This document shows, one piece after another, positions 24,294 to 33,622 of a stretch of DNA of 64,000 nt. A model generated the notes under the pieces. It had not been told where the DNA came from. It did not search any database and saw nothing but the letters and a program-made list of their open reading frames with translations. The position numbers and the translations under genes are program-made. Position 1 is the stretch's first letter. Each line of letters opens with the position of its first letter. Where the stretch lies: NCBI RefSeq assembly GCF_001425175.1, contig NZ_LMDV01000009.1, positions 62,001 through 126,000 on the forward strand, in the 5' to 3' direction. This DNA is from Nocardioides sp. Root1257 (lineage in GTDB: Bacteria; Actinomycetota; Actinomycetes; Propionibacteriales; Nocardioidaceae).

Positions 24294-26930
24294 GTGCATG
24301 GTGGAGTGAAGTTCTACCGGGGCGCTGCAAAGGCGGCGCGCACCTATGTCGAGCGCGACCGGTCGCGGGCGGATGACTACTACCTCGCCGAGGGCAGCGG
24401 TGTCGCGACCCGACTGGTCTCCACCCCAGACGGTGTCGACGTAGCCGGATCGATGGATGGCGACACGTACGAGCAGTGGGTCGCCGGCTTCGAGGTCGAG
24501 ACCGGGCGTCCGAAGGGTCGGCTCCGCACGGATGCGGACGCGTTGCGGTTCGTCGAGGTCGTGGCGAACGGTCCGAAGACCTGGTCGCTCGCGGCCGCGC
24601 TGCATCCGGAGATCTCCGACGCGCTGGATGCGGCCCAGGATCGTGCCGCGTCGGAGATCGTGGGCTGGGTCGCCTCTCATGCGACGACTCGGGTGGGGCC
24701 GCGGGGCCGGCAGGTGCAGGTCCCGGTCGAACGGATCGAGGCGGCGGTGATCCCGCACTACACGTCACGGGCGGGTGATCCGCACCGTCATCTCCACCTG
24801 CAGGTCAATGCGCGCGTCTGGGCCGCGGGTGGTTGGCGTGGCCTGCATTCGGTCGGGATCCGCGACTCCATCGAGGCGATCAACGGGATCGGGCACGCCG
24901 CGGTCGCCACCGACCCCCAGTTCAGGGCAGTGCTGGCCCAGCACGGGTACACGATCGACCCGGACACGAGCGAGATCCGCCAGCTCCAGCCGTACGTCGG
25001 GTCGTTCAGCGCCCGTGCGGCGCAGATCCACCGCAACTCCGACCGCTACGAAGCCGACTGGCGTGCCGAGCATCCCGGCGAGGAGCCCGGTCAGCGGCTG
25101 CGCGAGGGCTGGGACCGGCGTGCCTGGGCACAGGCACGCCCGGACAAGGTCGTCCCCCGCGACGGAAAGGAGTTGGTGGCTCGGTGGAACAGCGAGCTCC
25201 AGGACCTCGGCTACCACGTCCCCGACGCCCCGGTCCGGCTCGAGCGGACCCTGCCGGGGTGGGTAGACCGCGACGCCGCCGCCGACCTGGTCGTGTCGAT
25301 CCTGGGCTCGAAGCGATCGGCGTGGAACACCGCCGACCTCCGCGGGAAGACCGAGGTGCTGCTCGCCCAGACCGGACTAGTCGCGGACCGGGCCGCCCGG
25401 GTCGAGCTCGCCGAGGACATCACCGCCCGCGCCGCCGGGCGCTGCACGAGCCTGCTGGAGGGATCCGGTGTGCCCGAGCACGTCCGCTCGCTGACCTCAC
25501 CGCGCGTCCTGGACGTCGAGGCCGACCTCATCGCGCGGCTCGCCGTCCGCGGGGCGGAGCCGGCGCGGCGGGTCCGGCTCGGCGGGCGGGGACTCGTTCG
25601 GGTCGACGCGACTCAGGCTGCGATGGTCGGGGTTCTTGCGGGCAACGGGCGGCTGGTCGTCGTCGAGGGTGCGGCGGGTGCCGGGAAGACCACGGCCCTG
25701 TGCGCGACTCGGGAGGTCCTCGCGCAGCGGGCACGGCGAATGATCGTGGTGACCCCGACGCTGAAGGGGGCCGAGGTCGCGGCCGCCGAGACCGGCGCCG
25801 ACGGTCACTCCGCCTCGTGGTTGATCTACCAGCACGGGTTCCGGTGGAACTCCGACGGCCACTGGACCCGCGTGCCCGACCCCACCCCGCAGCCGTCCGC
25901 GCGGCTGCGACCGGGGGACCTGCTGCTCGTCGATGAGGCGGGGATGCTCGACCAGGACGCAGCCCTGGCGCTCCTGACCCTCGCCGACGAGACCGGCGCG
26001 CGGCTGGCGCTGGTCGGGGACCGGAGTCAGCTGCCCGCTGTCGGTCGCGGCGGGGTCCTGGACCACGCGATCGCGTTCGCGCACCCGTCAGCCGTGGTCA
26101 CCCTCGAGACCGTGCACCGGTTCACCGACCCCACGTACGCCGACCTCAGCTTGAGGATGCGCACCGGCGAGGACCCCGCCGCCGTGTTCAACACCCTCAT
26201 GAAGCGTGGGCAGATCGTCATCCACCCCACCGAGGTCGAACGCACCGCCGCGCTCGCCGAGATCGGCGCCGCTGGTGACCTGGTCATCGCCGACACCCGC
26301 GAGCAGGTCGCCGACCTCAACGCCGCCATCCGCGACCACCACCGCCACGACGAAGACACCACTGCTGGCCTGACCACCGCCGTCGGGGAATGGATCGGCC
26401 TCGGGGACCGGGTCGCGACCCGCCGCAACGACCCCGACCTCCAGGTCGCAAACCGGCAGACCTGGACCGTGACCGGCATCGGGGACAACGGGAGCCTCGT
26501 CCTCCACGACCACCGATACCGTCCAGGTGGGCGCGGCCGGGATCGGGTGGTTCCGGCCGAGTACGCGCACCGGTTCGTCGAGCTCGCCTACGCCACCACC
26601 GTGCACGGCGCCCAAGGCGAGACCGTCGACGCCGCCCACGTTCTGATCGGAGACCAGACCGGCGCCTCGGCCGCGTACGTCGCGATGACCCGCGGCCGCG
26701 AACACAACACCGCCCACCTGGTCGCCGAGACCCTCGACGGCGCCCGCGCACAGTGGGTCGACGTCTTCGGTCGCGACCGCGCCGACCTCGGCCCCGCCCA
26801 TGCACGAACTCAGGCCGTCGACGCGATCGACCGCTATGGCCCTGACGCGCGCCGCCGAACAGCTCCCCCACCACCGCCACCATCACCTGCACCTTCGGCG
26901 CAGAGCCGGGGACGTGGCCTGTCCCTCTAG
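24294..26930 (+). CDS. MobF-family relaxase/helicase
   Basis: An 878-residue relaxase. The N-terminal TrwC-like domain has adjacent Tyr29-Tyr30 and the metal-binding histidine triad HRHLH (164-168). The helicase part has Walker A GAAGAGKTT (459-467), Walker B LLLVDEAG (543-550) and a C-terminal UvrD-like motif VHGAQGETVDAAHV. It would nick one strand at oriT, stay bound to it and unwind the DNA for transfer. It is shorter than large MobF proteins and ends in a Pro-rich tail. No coupling protein or mating channel is encoded nearby, so transfer needs a helper. The stop overlaps the convergent XRE gene by 4 bp. Start: GTG 24294. Confidence 0.9.
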   Translation: MHGGVKFYRGAAKAARTYVERDRSRADDYYLAEGSGVATRLVSTPDGVDVAGSMDGDTYEQWVAGFEVETGRPKGRLRTDADALRFVEVVANGPKTWSLAAALHPEISDALDAAQDRAASEIVGWVASHATTRVGPRGRQVQVPVERIEAAVIPHYTSRAGDPHRHLHLQVNARVWAAGGWRGLHSVGIRDSIEAINGIGHAAVATDPQFRAVLAQHGYTIDPDTSEIRQLQPYVGSFSARAAQIHRNSDRYEADWRAEHPGEEPGQRLREGWDRRAWAQARPDKVVPRDGKELVARWNSELQDLGYHVPDAPVRLERTLPGWVDRDAAADLVVSILGSKRSAWNTADLRGKTEVLLAQTGLVADRAARVELAEDITARAAGRCTSLLEGSGVPEHVRSLTSPRVLDVEADLIARLAVRGAEPARRVRLGGRGLVRVDATQAAMVGVLAGNGRLVVVEGAAGAGKTTALCATREVLAQRARRMIVVTPTLKGAEVAAAETGADGHSASWLIYQHGFRWNSDGHWTRVPDPTPQPSARLRPGDLLLVDEAGMLDQDAALALLTLADETGARLALVGDRSQLPAVGRGGVLDHAIAFAHPSAVVTLETVHRFTDPTYADLSLRMRTGEDPAAVFNTLMKRGQIVIHPTEVERTAALAEIGAAGDLVIADTREQVADLNAAIRDHHRHDEDTTAGLTTAVGEWIGLGDRVATRRNDPDLQVANRQTWTVTGIGDNGSLVLHDHRYRPGGRGRDRVVPAEYAHRFVELAYATTVHGAQGETVDAAHVLIGDQTGASAAYVAMTRGREHNTAHLVAETLDGARAQWVDVFGRDRADLGPAHARTQAVDAIDRYGPDARRRTAPPPPPPSPAPSAQSRGRGLSL

Positions 26931-27616
26931 TCCTCCCCGATGTAGTCCGCTACCGATCGCGGGCGGCGTCGGCGCCGCTTCATCTTCGGCAAGGGGACAC
27001 CGATCTCGTTCGACATCCAGGCGTTGAACCCGCCCGGGTCATGCAGCGGCCCGTCCTGGGTGGCGGTCGTGGCGTCGATCAACGGCTGCCACCGGTTTCG
27101 AATCGCCTCTGGGAGGTTCATCCTCGGCCACGCCTGGATCAGCAGAACCCCATCGACCGCACCCTCGATCATCGGCGCCGCCCCGTGCTGCAGGAGCAAC
27201 TCGTAGAAGTCGATCCGCTCGAACTCGACCGAGAGGTCCCAGGTCCGGATCTCCTCAGACCACCCCGCGTGCACCTCGGGAGGGAAGGTGTACTTCCAGG
27301 CCTGGACGCGGGCGAAGCACTCCGGGATCGGGACCGACCACAACCGGTCCGGCACCGCGAACCTGCCGGCCACCGAGTCCTCGATGAACTCCCAGAACAC
27401 CATCGGCCGCACCGCGAGCTCCGCGTCAGCTGCCTCCAGCAGCCGCACCACGACATCGAGCGTCGGGGACTTCCTGTGCGACTCGTACTCCGAGACCGAC
27501 GACTGCTGAGTCCGCGCGTACTCCGCCAACTGTCGCTGCGACAGCCCCGCTTTGCGGCGGGCCACCTCGATCACCGTCTTCTTCGGCCCCAACACCCCAA
27601 AAGTATCGCCGATCAT
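26927..27616 (-). CDS. XRE-type HTH regulator with C-terminal extension
   Basis: A 229-residue protein with an HTH at about residues 11-60 (LSQRQLAEYARTQQSSVSEYESHRKSPTLDVVVRLL). About 160 further residues of unrecognised fold are rich in Trp and Pro and end in a basic patch (KMKRRRRRPR). It is divergent from the excisionase-like gene, with two palindromes between them, so it may control excision. The ATG at 27616 is chosen; it sits inside one palindrome, consistent with autoregulation. Confidence 0.72.
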   Translation of the reverse strand: MIGDTFGVLGPKKTVIEVARRKAGLSQRQLAEYARTQQSSVSEYESHRKSPTLDVVVRLLEAADAELAVRPMVFWEFIEDSVAGRFAVPDRLWSVPIPECFARVQAWKYTFPPEVHAGWSEEIRTWDLSVEFERIDFYELLLQHGAAPMIEGAVDGVLLIQAWPRMNLPEAIRNRWQPLIDATTATQDGPLHDPGGFNAWMSNEIGVPLPKMKRRRRRPRSVADYIGED

Positions 27617-27670
27617 CGATCGGAGCGCCAAGCACACCTACTGGGTGAGGTCGAGAACCGCTTGACCTCA
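27609..27670. promoter_or_regulatory. Two palindromes in the XRE/excisionase intergenic region
   Basis: CCGATC-ATC-GATCGG (27609-27623) covers the XRE start codon. TGAGGTC (27646-27652) and GACCTCA (27664-27670) form a perfect dyad 24 bp before the excisionase-like ATG. These are likely binding sites for the XRE protein or the excisionase. Confidence 0.55.
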
Positions 27671-27693
27671 TCGACCAGCAAGGAGCACCACCC

Positions 27694-27933
27694 ATGACCG
27701 CAGCACCCATCAACCCCGACGAGCACCCACGCCCGATCCGCAACCCCGGCGACGAGATGCTCACCCTCCAAGAAGCCTGCACCTTCCTCCGCGTCCCCGA
27801 AGGCACCCTGCGCTACTGGCGCCACCTCGGCTGCGGACCCCGCAGCTTCAAGATCGGCCGCCACGTCCGCTACTGGCGCACCGACCTCATCCTCTGGCTC
27901 ACCGAACAGACCAACCGTCCCCAGGACCACTGA
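27694..27933 (+). CDS. xis: Excisionase-like helix-turn-helix protein
   Basis: A 79-residue protein with a MerR/Xis-type winged helix (MLTLQEACTFLRVPEGTLRYWR, then GRHVRYWRTDLILWL). It directly precedes the integrase gene in the same direction, the usual position of a recombination directionality factor. AAGGAG lies upstream of the ATG. Confidence 0.82.
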   Translation: MTAAPINPDEHPRPIRNPGDEMLTLQEACTFLRVPEGTLRYWRHLGCGPRSFKIGRHVRYWRTDLILWLTEQTNRPQDH

Positions 27934-27995
27934 TCGGACAAGGACGTCCGACAGGACAAGCGCATCATGAAGAGATCTCAGAAGGAGTGACTGCC

Positions 27996-29156
27996 ATGGG
28001 CTGGGTCTGGAAGGAACGCCAATCCTGGCGCGGGTCGTACCGCGACGAAGGCGGCAAGCAGCACACGAAGTCGTTCAAGCGTCAGGTCGACGCCAAACGC
28101 TGGGTCGCGACCGAGGAGGCGAAGGTCGTTCGTGGCGACTGGATCAACCCGGCCGCCGGGAAGGTCACCTTTGCGGCCTTCTACGCCGGCTGGGCGCCGA
28201 GGCAGATCTGGCTCTCCTCGACCCGCGAGAACGCCGACCTGGCCACCGCGAGCGTGACGTTCGGTGACCTGCAGCTGCGATCGATCCGGCGCTCTCACAT
28301 CGAGGCGTGGGTGAAGAACATGACCTCGCGGCTAGCGGCGAGCACGATCGACACCCGGTTCACGATCGTGCGTGGTGTCTTCCGCGCGGCGGTTGCGGAT
28401 CGCCTCATCGCCAGCGACCCGACGGCCGGCGTCGTCCTGCCCCGCAAGCGCAAGGCAGAGGCCGCCATGCGCATCCCGACCCACGCGGACGTCGCCAAGC
28501 TGCTGAACGCGGCCGAGCCACCCCACCGGCCGAGGTCGCGCCCCGGATTCACTGCATACGTCGCCCTGTGCGCCTTCGCCGGGCTCCGTCGCGGTGAGGC
28601 GCTCGGAGTCCAGGTCGGCGACATCGACTTCCTCGGCCGCACGCTGCGAGTCACGCGTCAGCTACAGCGAGCGAAGGGGGCCGACATCGCCGCAGGCAAC
28701 GATCTCGTCGACGCCGCTGGCGGGATCACCGTGGTGGTTCGTCCGCCGAAGTACGAGTCGGAGCGGACCATCTACCTGCCTGACGAACTAGTCGCGATCC
28801 TCTCCGAGCACGTCCGTCAGCACACTCCATCTGGAGCGTCTGACCGATGGCTGTTCGACGAACACGGCAAACCGTGGCACGACAACCTGGTCGACTACCG
28901 CTGGAGATCCACACGCGCCGACGGCGGGCTGTCGCACCGGCTGCACGACCTCCGGCACTACTTCGCCAGCGGACTGATCGCGGCCGGGTGCGACGTCGTC
29001 ACCGTCCAGCGCGCGATGGGCCACTCCTCGGGCACGACGACACTGAGCACCTACGCCCACCTCTGGCCGACCGCCGAAGACAAGACCCGTGCCGCTGCAT
29101 CGGAGATGGCGGCGGCGGTTCTTGCCACGCATCTGCCACGCACTGGGGCCCAATAG
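27996..29156 (+). CDS. int: Tyrosine integrase of the element
   Basis: A 386-residue site-specific recombinase. An N-terminal arm-binding region and a SAM-like core-binding domain (about 60-150) precede the catalytic domain with Arg198 (AGLRRGE), His317-x-x-Arg320 (HDLRH), His343 (MGHSS) and Tyr353 (STYAH). It inserts and excises the element at the 18-bp core in menB. GAAGGAG (27981-27987) sets the ATG at 27996. The last codons contain one pair of the arm-type repeats, so the gene's end is part of the attachment site. Confidence 0.93.
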   Translation: MGWVWKERQSWRGSYRDEGGKQHTKSFKRQVDAKRWVATEEAKVVRGDWINPAAGKVTFAAFYAGWAPRQIWLSSTRENADLATASVTFGDLQLRSIRRSHIEAWVKNMTSRLAASTIDTRFTIVRGVFRAAVADRLIASDPTAGVVLPRKRKAEAAMRIPTHADVAKLLNAAEPPHRPRSRPGFTAYVALCAFAGLRRGEALGVQVGDIDFLGRTLRVTRQLQRAKGADIAAGNDLVDAAGGITVVVRPPKYESERTIYLPDELVAILSEHVRQHTPSGASDRWLFDEHGKPWHDNLVDYRWRSTRADGGLSHRLHDLRHYFASGLIAAGCDVVTVQRAMGHSSGTTTLSTYAHLWPTAEDKTRAAASEMAAAVLATHLPRTGAQ

Positions 29157-29170
29157 GCCTCTGACCTGCG
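29123..29170. promoter_or_regulatory. Right-end integrase arm-type sites
   Basis: TGCCACGCA occurs at 29123-29131 and 29134-29142, inside the integrase 3' end, and CTGACCTGCG at 29161-29170. They match the left-end set in sequence, in strand and in the 11-bp period. Confidence 0.7.
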
Positions 29171-29181
29171 GAAATAGCCCA

Positions 29182-29199
29182 GATCAGTAGTACCAGGGG
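29182..29199. repeat. Right attachment repeat (attR core) in menB
   Basis: GATCAGTAGTACCAGGGG is identical to 7884-7901. It covers the menB stop codon and the codons for its last four or five residues, so insertion leaves menB intact. Confidence 0.88.
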
Positions 29200-30101
29200 T
29201 ACGGCGACCAGTCGGGCTCGCGCTTCTCGAGGAACTGGTCCCGGCCCTCCTGGGCCTCGTCGGTCATGTAGGCCAGGCGGGTGGTCTCGCCGGCGAAGAG
29301 CTGCTGGCCGACCAGGCCGTCGTCGAGGAGGTTGAAGGAGTACTTCAGCATCCGCTGGGCCGTCGGGGACTTGCCGTTGATGAGGCGTCCCCACTCGAGG
29401 GCGGTCTTCTCGAGCTCGGCGTGCGGCACGGCCTTGTTGACGGTGCCCATCCGCATGCCGTCCTCGGCGGAGTACTCCTGGCCGAGGAAGAAGATCTCGC
29501 GCGCGTACTTCTGGCCCACCTGGCGGGCGAGGTACGCCGAGCCGAAGCCTCCATCGAAGGAGCCCACGTCCGCGTCGGTCTGCTTGAAGCGCGCCTCCTC
29601 GAGCGAGGCGATCGTCAGGTCGCAGACGACGTGCAGGCTGTGGCCGCCGCCGGCGGTCCAGCCGGGCACCACGCAGACGACGACCTTGGGCATGAAGCGG
29701 ATCAGCCGCTGGACCTCGAGGATGTGCAGTCGCGCGAGCTTGGCCTTGTCGACGGTCTCGACCGTCTCCCCGTCGGCGTACTGGTAGCCGGCGCGGCCGC
29801 GGATCCGCTGGTCCCCGCCGGTGCAGAACGCCCACTTGCCGTTCTTGTCGCTGGGTCCGTTGCCGGTCAGCAGCACACACCCGACGTCGGAGCTGGTGCG
29901 CGCGTGCTCCATCACCCGCAGCAGCTCGTCGACGGTGTGCGGGCGGAACGCGTTGAGGATGTCGGGGCGGTCGAACGCCACCCGGACGGTGCCGTGCGCC
30001 TTCGCCCGGTGGTAGGTGAGGTCGGTCAGGTCCTCGAAACCGGGCACCACGTCCCAGTCGTCGGCGTCGAAGATCTCGGACACCCCGTCGATAGCGCTCA
30101 T
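29184..30101 (-). CDS. menB: 1,4-dihydroxy-2-naphthoyl-CoA synthase
   Basis: A 305-residue crotonase-fold enzyme of menaquinone synthesis that closes the second ring of o-succinylbenzoyl-CoA. Family marks are FCTGGDQRIRGRAGY, the oxyanion-hole region PGWTAGGGHSLHVVCDLTIAS, DVGSFDGGFGSAYLARQVG and the C-terminal WSPYPWYY. The ATG at 30101 gives the usual length; frames further upstream are not needed. The 3' end carries the element's attachment core, and the C-terminus is preserved after integration. Confidence 0.95.
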   Translation of the reverse strand: MSAIDGVSEIFDADDWDVVPGFEDLTDLTYHRAKAHGTVRVAFDRPDILNAFRPHTVDELLRVMEHARTSSDVGCVLLTGNGPSDKNGKWAFCTGGDQRIRGRAGYQYADGETVETVDKAKLARLHILEVQRLIRFMPKVVVCVVPGWTAGGGHSLHVVCDLTIASLEEARFKQTDADVGSFDGGFGSAYLARQVGQKYAREIFFLGQEYSAEDGMRMGTVNKAVPHAELEKTALEWGRLINGKSPTAQRMLKYSFNLLDDGLVGQQLFAGETTRLAYMTDEAQEGRDQFLEKREPDWSPYPWYY

Positions 30102-30171
30102 GGGGTCAGACGCTATCGCCGCCCCACGCTCCCCCTGGAATAGGGCGGCCGGGCGTGGTCTTGTGGGAGGC

Positions 30172-30615
30172 ATGACTCTTGAAGGCGAGTACGAGCCCAG
30201 CCCCGAGAAGTGGGTCCGCGACCAGGTCGAGGAGTACGAAGCCTCGAACGGCGAGCGCGCCAACATCCTGATGGGCAAGCCGGAGTGGCCGATCGTGGTG
30301 ATCACGTCCAAGGGCGCGAAGTCCGGCAAGCTGCGCAAGAACCCCGTGATGCGGGTCGAGAAGGACGGCGTGTACGCCGCGGTCGCGTCCAAGGGCGGCA
30401 CGCCCGAGAACCCGACCTGGTACTACAACTTCGTCGAGCACCCCGAGGTCGATCTCCAGGACGGGCCGGAGCCGCACACCTACAAGGTCCGCATCGCCGA
30501 GGGCGAGGAGCGGGCCGAGTGGTGGGAGCGCGCGGTTGCGCAGTACGCGCCGTACGCCGAGTACCAGGAGAAGACCGACCGGGAGATCCCGGTCTTCCTT
30601 CTCGAGCGCGCCTGA
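30172..30615 (+). CDS. Deazaflavin (F420)-dependent nitroreductase family protein
   Basis: A 147-residue split-beta-barrel protein of the DDN family. The core reads PIVVITSKGAKSGKLRKNPVMRVEKDGVYAAVASKGG, then NPTWYYNFVEHPEVDLQDG, the family's cofactor-binding pattern. A GGGAGG ribosome site precedes the ATG at 30172. It is divergent from menB, and related proteins can act on quinones, which would fit that neighbour. The substrate is unknown. Confidence 0.87.
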   Translation: MTLEGEYEPSPEKWVRDQVEEYEASNGERANILMGKPEWPIVVITSKGAKSGKLRKNPVMRVEKDGVYAAVASKGGTPENPTWYYNFVEHPEVDLQDGPEPHTYKVRIAEGEERAEWWERAVAQYAPYAEYQEKTDREIPVFLLERA

Positions 30616-30650
30616 CGTCACCCGGCGGCATGGTCGGTCGTTGACCGGCC

Positions 30651-32144
30651 ATGCGCCCGCTCGTCGCCGCCCTGTCCGCCGTCGTCCTCGCGGTCTCGGG
30701 GCTGGCGATCGGGCTGGCCCCGCCCGCCGCCTCGGCACCCGACCCGGTCGGCGACGCCCAGCACATGGCCGACGCCTACGGCCGGATCACCGGCCCCGGC
30801 GGCCAGCTGCGCAACCCGGCGTACCTGCCGGCGCTCGTCGCCGCCTCGACCCAGCGCACGATCGACCAGCTGCTCACCCAGGTGGCGTCCCCGACCCGGC
30901 TGGCGCTGACGGCCGGCAACCTGGTGCCCGGGTGGAACGTCGGCAACCCGCTGCGCGCGGGCTGGAACGGCACCCGCGGCCGGTCCCGGGAGGTCGCGTT
31001 CACCAACCGGTACGGCGCACTCCTGCGGGGCACCGTCTACCGGCCGTTGCGGGACGCGCGTGACCCCTACACCGGGCGCCGCCTGACCGGACCGTTCCCC
31101 GGCGTGGTCCTCACCGAGGGATCCGTGCAGGGGTCCGAGGGCATGTACGCGTGGCTCGCCCAGGACCTCGCCGAGCGCGGCTACGTCGTGCTGACGTACG
31201 ACGTGCAGGGCCAGGGCACCAGCGAGACGCTCCCGCACCAGGAGTCGCCCCTCCACCAGGACACGCTGCCGTTCTGCGACCCGACCTCGCCGGCGGCCGA
31301 CGGCGAGATGACCGGCTGCCCGGGCGTCCCCTTCCAGCAGCTGTCCAACTTCGTGGTGGGCACCGAGGACGCCCTCGACTTCTTCACCTCGACGCCGCGG
31401 CACCACTACCCCAACGCACCGATCGAGGGGGCGAGCACGTACTCGTCGTACAACCCCTACTGGCGCAGCTTCGACCGCTCGAAGGACCCGACCCCGACGG
31501 CGCCCGGACGCACCACACGGATCGCGATCATCGGCCACTCGATGGGAGCGGCCGCGGTCTCGAAGGTGCAGGGCACCGACCGCCGGGTCGCCACCGTGGT
31601 CGCGCTCGACAAGCTCGCGGGCCCCGCCTCGGACGGACCCCTCGACGGCAGCGGCAACAAGCCGGTGGTGCCGGCCCTCGCGGTGCAGTCGGAGTACGGC
31701 TTCACGGTCTCGCCCTGGTTCCTCTCCGGCGGCAGCTCGCTGATGCCGCAGCCGTCGCCCGACGGCCCGGACCCGCACCGCGAGCGGGCGACCGGCTTCG
31801 ACGCGTGGCGCGCGGCCGGGGTCGACTCGATACTGGTCGTCCCGCACGCCTCCACGCACCTGGACTACACCGACATCCCGCTGGTACTGCCGGCGAGCCG
31901 CTACGGCCAGGACCTCACCAGCGTCTACGTGCAGCGCTGGCTGGCCCACTACCTCGGGGACGGCACGTCGAAGCCGCTGCTCGCCCGGTCCTTCCGCTAC
32001 CTGGAGCCCGTCGGGGCCGGCACGTGGTCGCCCGTCTCCCTGCACCGCGACAACCTGCTGAGCTCGACGTACTGCTCGGCGTACTCCCTCACGACCGGCA
32101 CCCGCCACCGGCAGAACGGCGACATCACCCACGCCGGCTGCTGA
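30651..32144 (+). CDS. Secreted alpha/beta hydrolase
   Basis: A 497-residue exported protein with a signal peptide ending at about ASA (28-30). It has an alpha/beta-hydrolase core with nucleophile elbow GHSMG, an earlier strand PGVVLTEGSVQG and a late His in PHASTHLDY. Several Cys in the middle and at the C-terminus probably form disulfides. It may be a lipase or esterase acting outside the cell, but the substrate is not known. It lies 35 bp after the DDN-like gene. Confidence 0.8.
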   Translation: MRPLVAALSAVVLAVSGLAIGLAPPAASAPDPVGDAQHMADAYGRITGPGGQLRNPAYLPALVAASTQRTIDQLLTQVASPTRLALTAGNLVPGWNVGNPLRAGWNGTRGRSREVAFTNRYGALLRGTVYRPLRDARDPYTGRRLTGPFPGVVLTEGSVQGSEGMYAWLAQDLAERGYVVLTYDVQGQGTSETLPHQESPLHQDTLPFCDPTSPAADGEMTGCPGVPFQQLSNFVVGTEDALDFFTSTPRHHYPNAPIEGASTYSSYNPYWRSFDRSKDPTPTAPGRTTRIAIIGHSMGAAAVSKVQGTDRRVATVVALDKLAGPASDGPLDGSGNKPVVPALAVQSEYGFTVSPWFLSGGSSLMPQPSPDGPDPHRERATGFDAWRAAGVDSILVVPHASTHLDYTDIPLVLPASRYGQDLTSVYVQRWLAHYLGDGTSKPLLARSFRYLEPVGAGTWSPVSLHRDNLLSSTYCSAYSLTTGTRHRQNGDITHAGC

Positions 32145-32200
32145 GCGCAGCGAGCCTCGAAACCACCCCACCGGCGCCCGCTTGCCCCCACAATGCGGCT

Positions 32201-33523
32201 GTGACCACCGACACGCCCCCGCCGGTTCCGGCACTGCGCCGCTCGGCGCTCGCCGAGCCCACCGAGAACCCGCCCGGGCGCTGGGTCGCGTTCGTGACCC
32301 TCGCCAGCATCGGGCTCTGGGCCGGGTTCTTCGGCCCGATCCAGGTGCTGCTCGCGCAGCAGGCCGAGGCGATCGACGCCGACGCCAAGAAGCAGATCCT
32401 CGCCATCGTCCTGGGGCTCGGTGCGGCGACGTCGGTGGTCTGCAACCCGGTCTTCGGGGCGTTCTCCGACCGCACCACGCTGCGCGTCGGCCGGCGACTG
32501 CCGTGGGTGGTCGGTGGCGCCCTCGGTGGCGCGGCCGCACTGCTGCTGCTGCTGTCGGTCGCCGACAGCGTCGTCGTCATGGCGCTCGGCTGGTGCGGCG
32601 TCCAGGCCGCCCTGAACGCGATGCTCGCCGCCGTGACCGCGACCATCCCCGACCAGGTGCCGGTGCACTCGCGCGGCAAGATCGGCGGCATCCTCGCGAT
32701 CGCGCAGACCGTCGGCGTCATCGGCGGCACCGGCATCGCGTCGGTGACCGGCAGCATCGCGGCGGGGTACGTCGTGACGGCGGCCGTGCTGCTGGTGCTG
32801 ACGATCCCCTACTGCCTGGACTCCCACGACATCGCGCTGGCACCCGACGAGCGGCCGGCGGCGTTCGACTGGGGCGCGTTCCTGCGCTCCTTCTGGGTCT
32901 CGCCGCGCGCCTACCCCGACTTCGCCTGGGCCTGGATCACGCGCTTCCTGGTCAACCTCTGCAACGCGCTCGGGCTGCTCTACCTCTTCTACTACATGCA
33001 GGACGTGCTCGGCTTCACCAAGCACCAGGCCGAGGACCGGGTGTTCCTCCTGACGGCCATCTACGGCGTCGTCGTGATGGCGACGGCGGTCGCGTTCGGC
33101 GTCTGGAGCGACCGCAGCGGCAAGCGCAAGGTCTTCGTGATCTGGTCCGGCGTCGTGATGGGCATCGCGACGCTGCTGCTCGCGATCGCGCAGTCGTGGC
33201 CGGCAGCGGTGGTCGCGGCGGCCCTGATGGGGATCGGGTACGGCATCTACGTCTCGGTCGACTTCGCGCTGATCACCCAGGTCCTCCCGGGCGCCGAGGA
33301 CCGCGGCAAGGACCTCGGCGTCATCAACATCGCCAACGCGCTCCCGCAGGTGTTCGCACCCGGCATCGCGGCCGTGATCCTGCTCGTGGTCGAGGGCCTG
33401 GGCGGGGTCACCGAGACCGACGGCGACGGCTTCTCGACGGGCTACTGCGTGCTCTACCTGAGCGCGTTCGCGGTCGCGATCCTCGGCTCGGTCTTCGTCA
33501 CGCGCATCAAGTCCGTGCCGTGA
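32201..33523 (+). CDS. MFS transporter, GPH/sugar-symporter-like
   Basis: A 440-residue transporter with 12 predicted helices. Motif GAFSDRTTLRVGRRLPWVVGG after helix 2 and its partner FGVWSDRSGKRKVF in the second half are typical of GPH-like and related MFS carriers. GTG 32201 is chosen because the first polar segment and helix 1 (WVAFVTLASIGLWAGFF) follow it at a normal distance. The substrate is not predictable. Confidence 0.85.
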   Translation: MTTDTPPPVPALRRSALAEPTENPPGRWVAFVTLASIGLWAGFFGPIQVLLAQQAEAIDADAKKQILAIVLGLGAATSVVCNPVFGAFSDRTTLRVGRRLPWVVGGALGGAAALLLLLSVADSVVVMALGWCGVQAALNAMLAAVTATIPDQVPVHSRGKIGGILAIAQTVGVIGGTGIASVTGSIAAGYVVTAAVLLVLTIPYCLDSHDIALAPDERPAAFDWGAFLRSFWVSPRAYPDFAWAWITRFLVNLCNALGLLYLFYYMQDVLGFTKHQAEDRVFLLTAIYGVVVMATAVAFGVWSDRSGKRKVFVIWSGVVMGIATLLLAIAQSWPAAVVAAALMGIGYGIYVSVDFALITQVLPGAEDRGKDLGVINIANALPQVFAPGIAAVILLVVEGLGGVTETDGDGFSTGYCVLYLSAFAVAILGSVFVTRIKSVP

Positions 33524-33550
33524 CCGCGATGGGCCGAGGTGCTCCGTTCT

Positions 33551-33581
33551 TTGAACTTTCGGCCGATCTGCTGCCTACACT
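33551..33581 (+). promoter_or_regulatory. Possible promoter of the secreted EEP gene
   Basis: TTGAAC (33551-33556) and TACACT (33576-33581) resemble -35 and -10 boxes, with a 19-bp spacer that is longer than ideal. They lie 41 bp before the ATG at 33623. Confidence 0.3.
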
Positions 33582-33622
33582 CGATCCTCGTACCACATGC
33601 TCCCTCTACCTCTGGAAGTGAC

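Noticed and set aside
15590..29156. A csoR gene or type IV secretion genes inside the element
   Set aside because: I looked on both strands for a small Cys-His-Cys CsoR protein and for VirB4, VirD4 or TraB-like ATPases. None was found.
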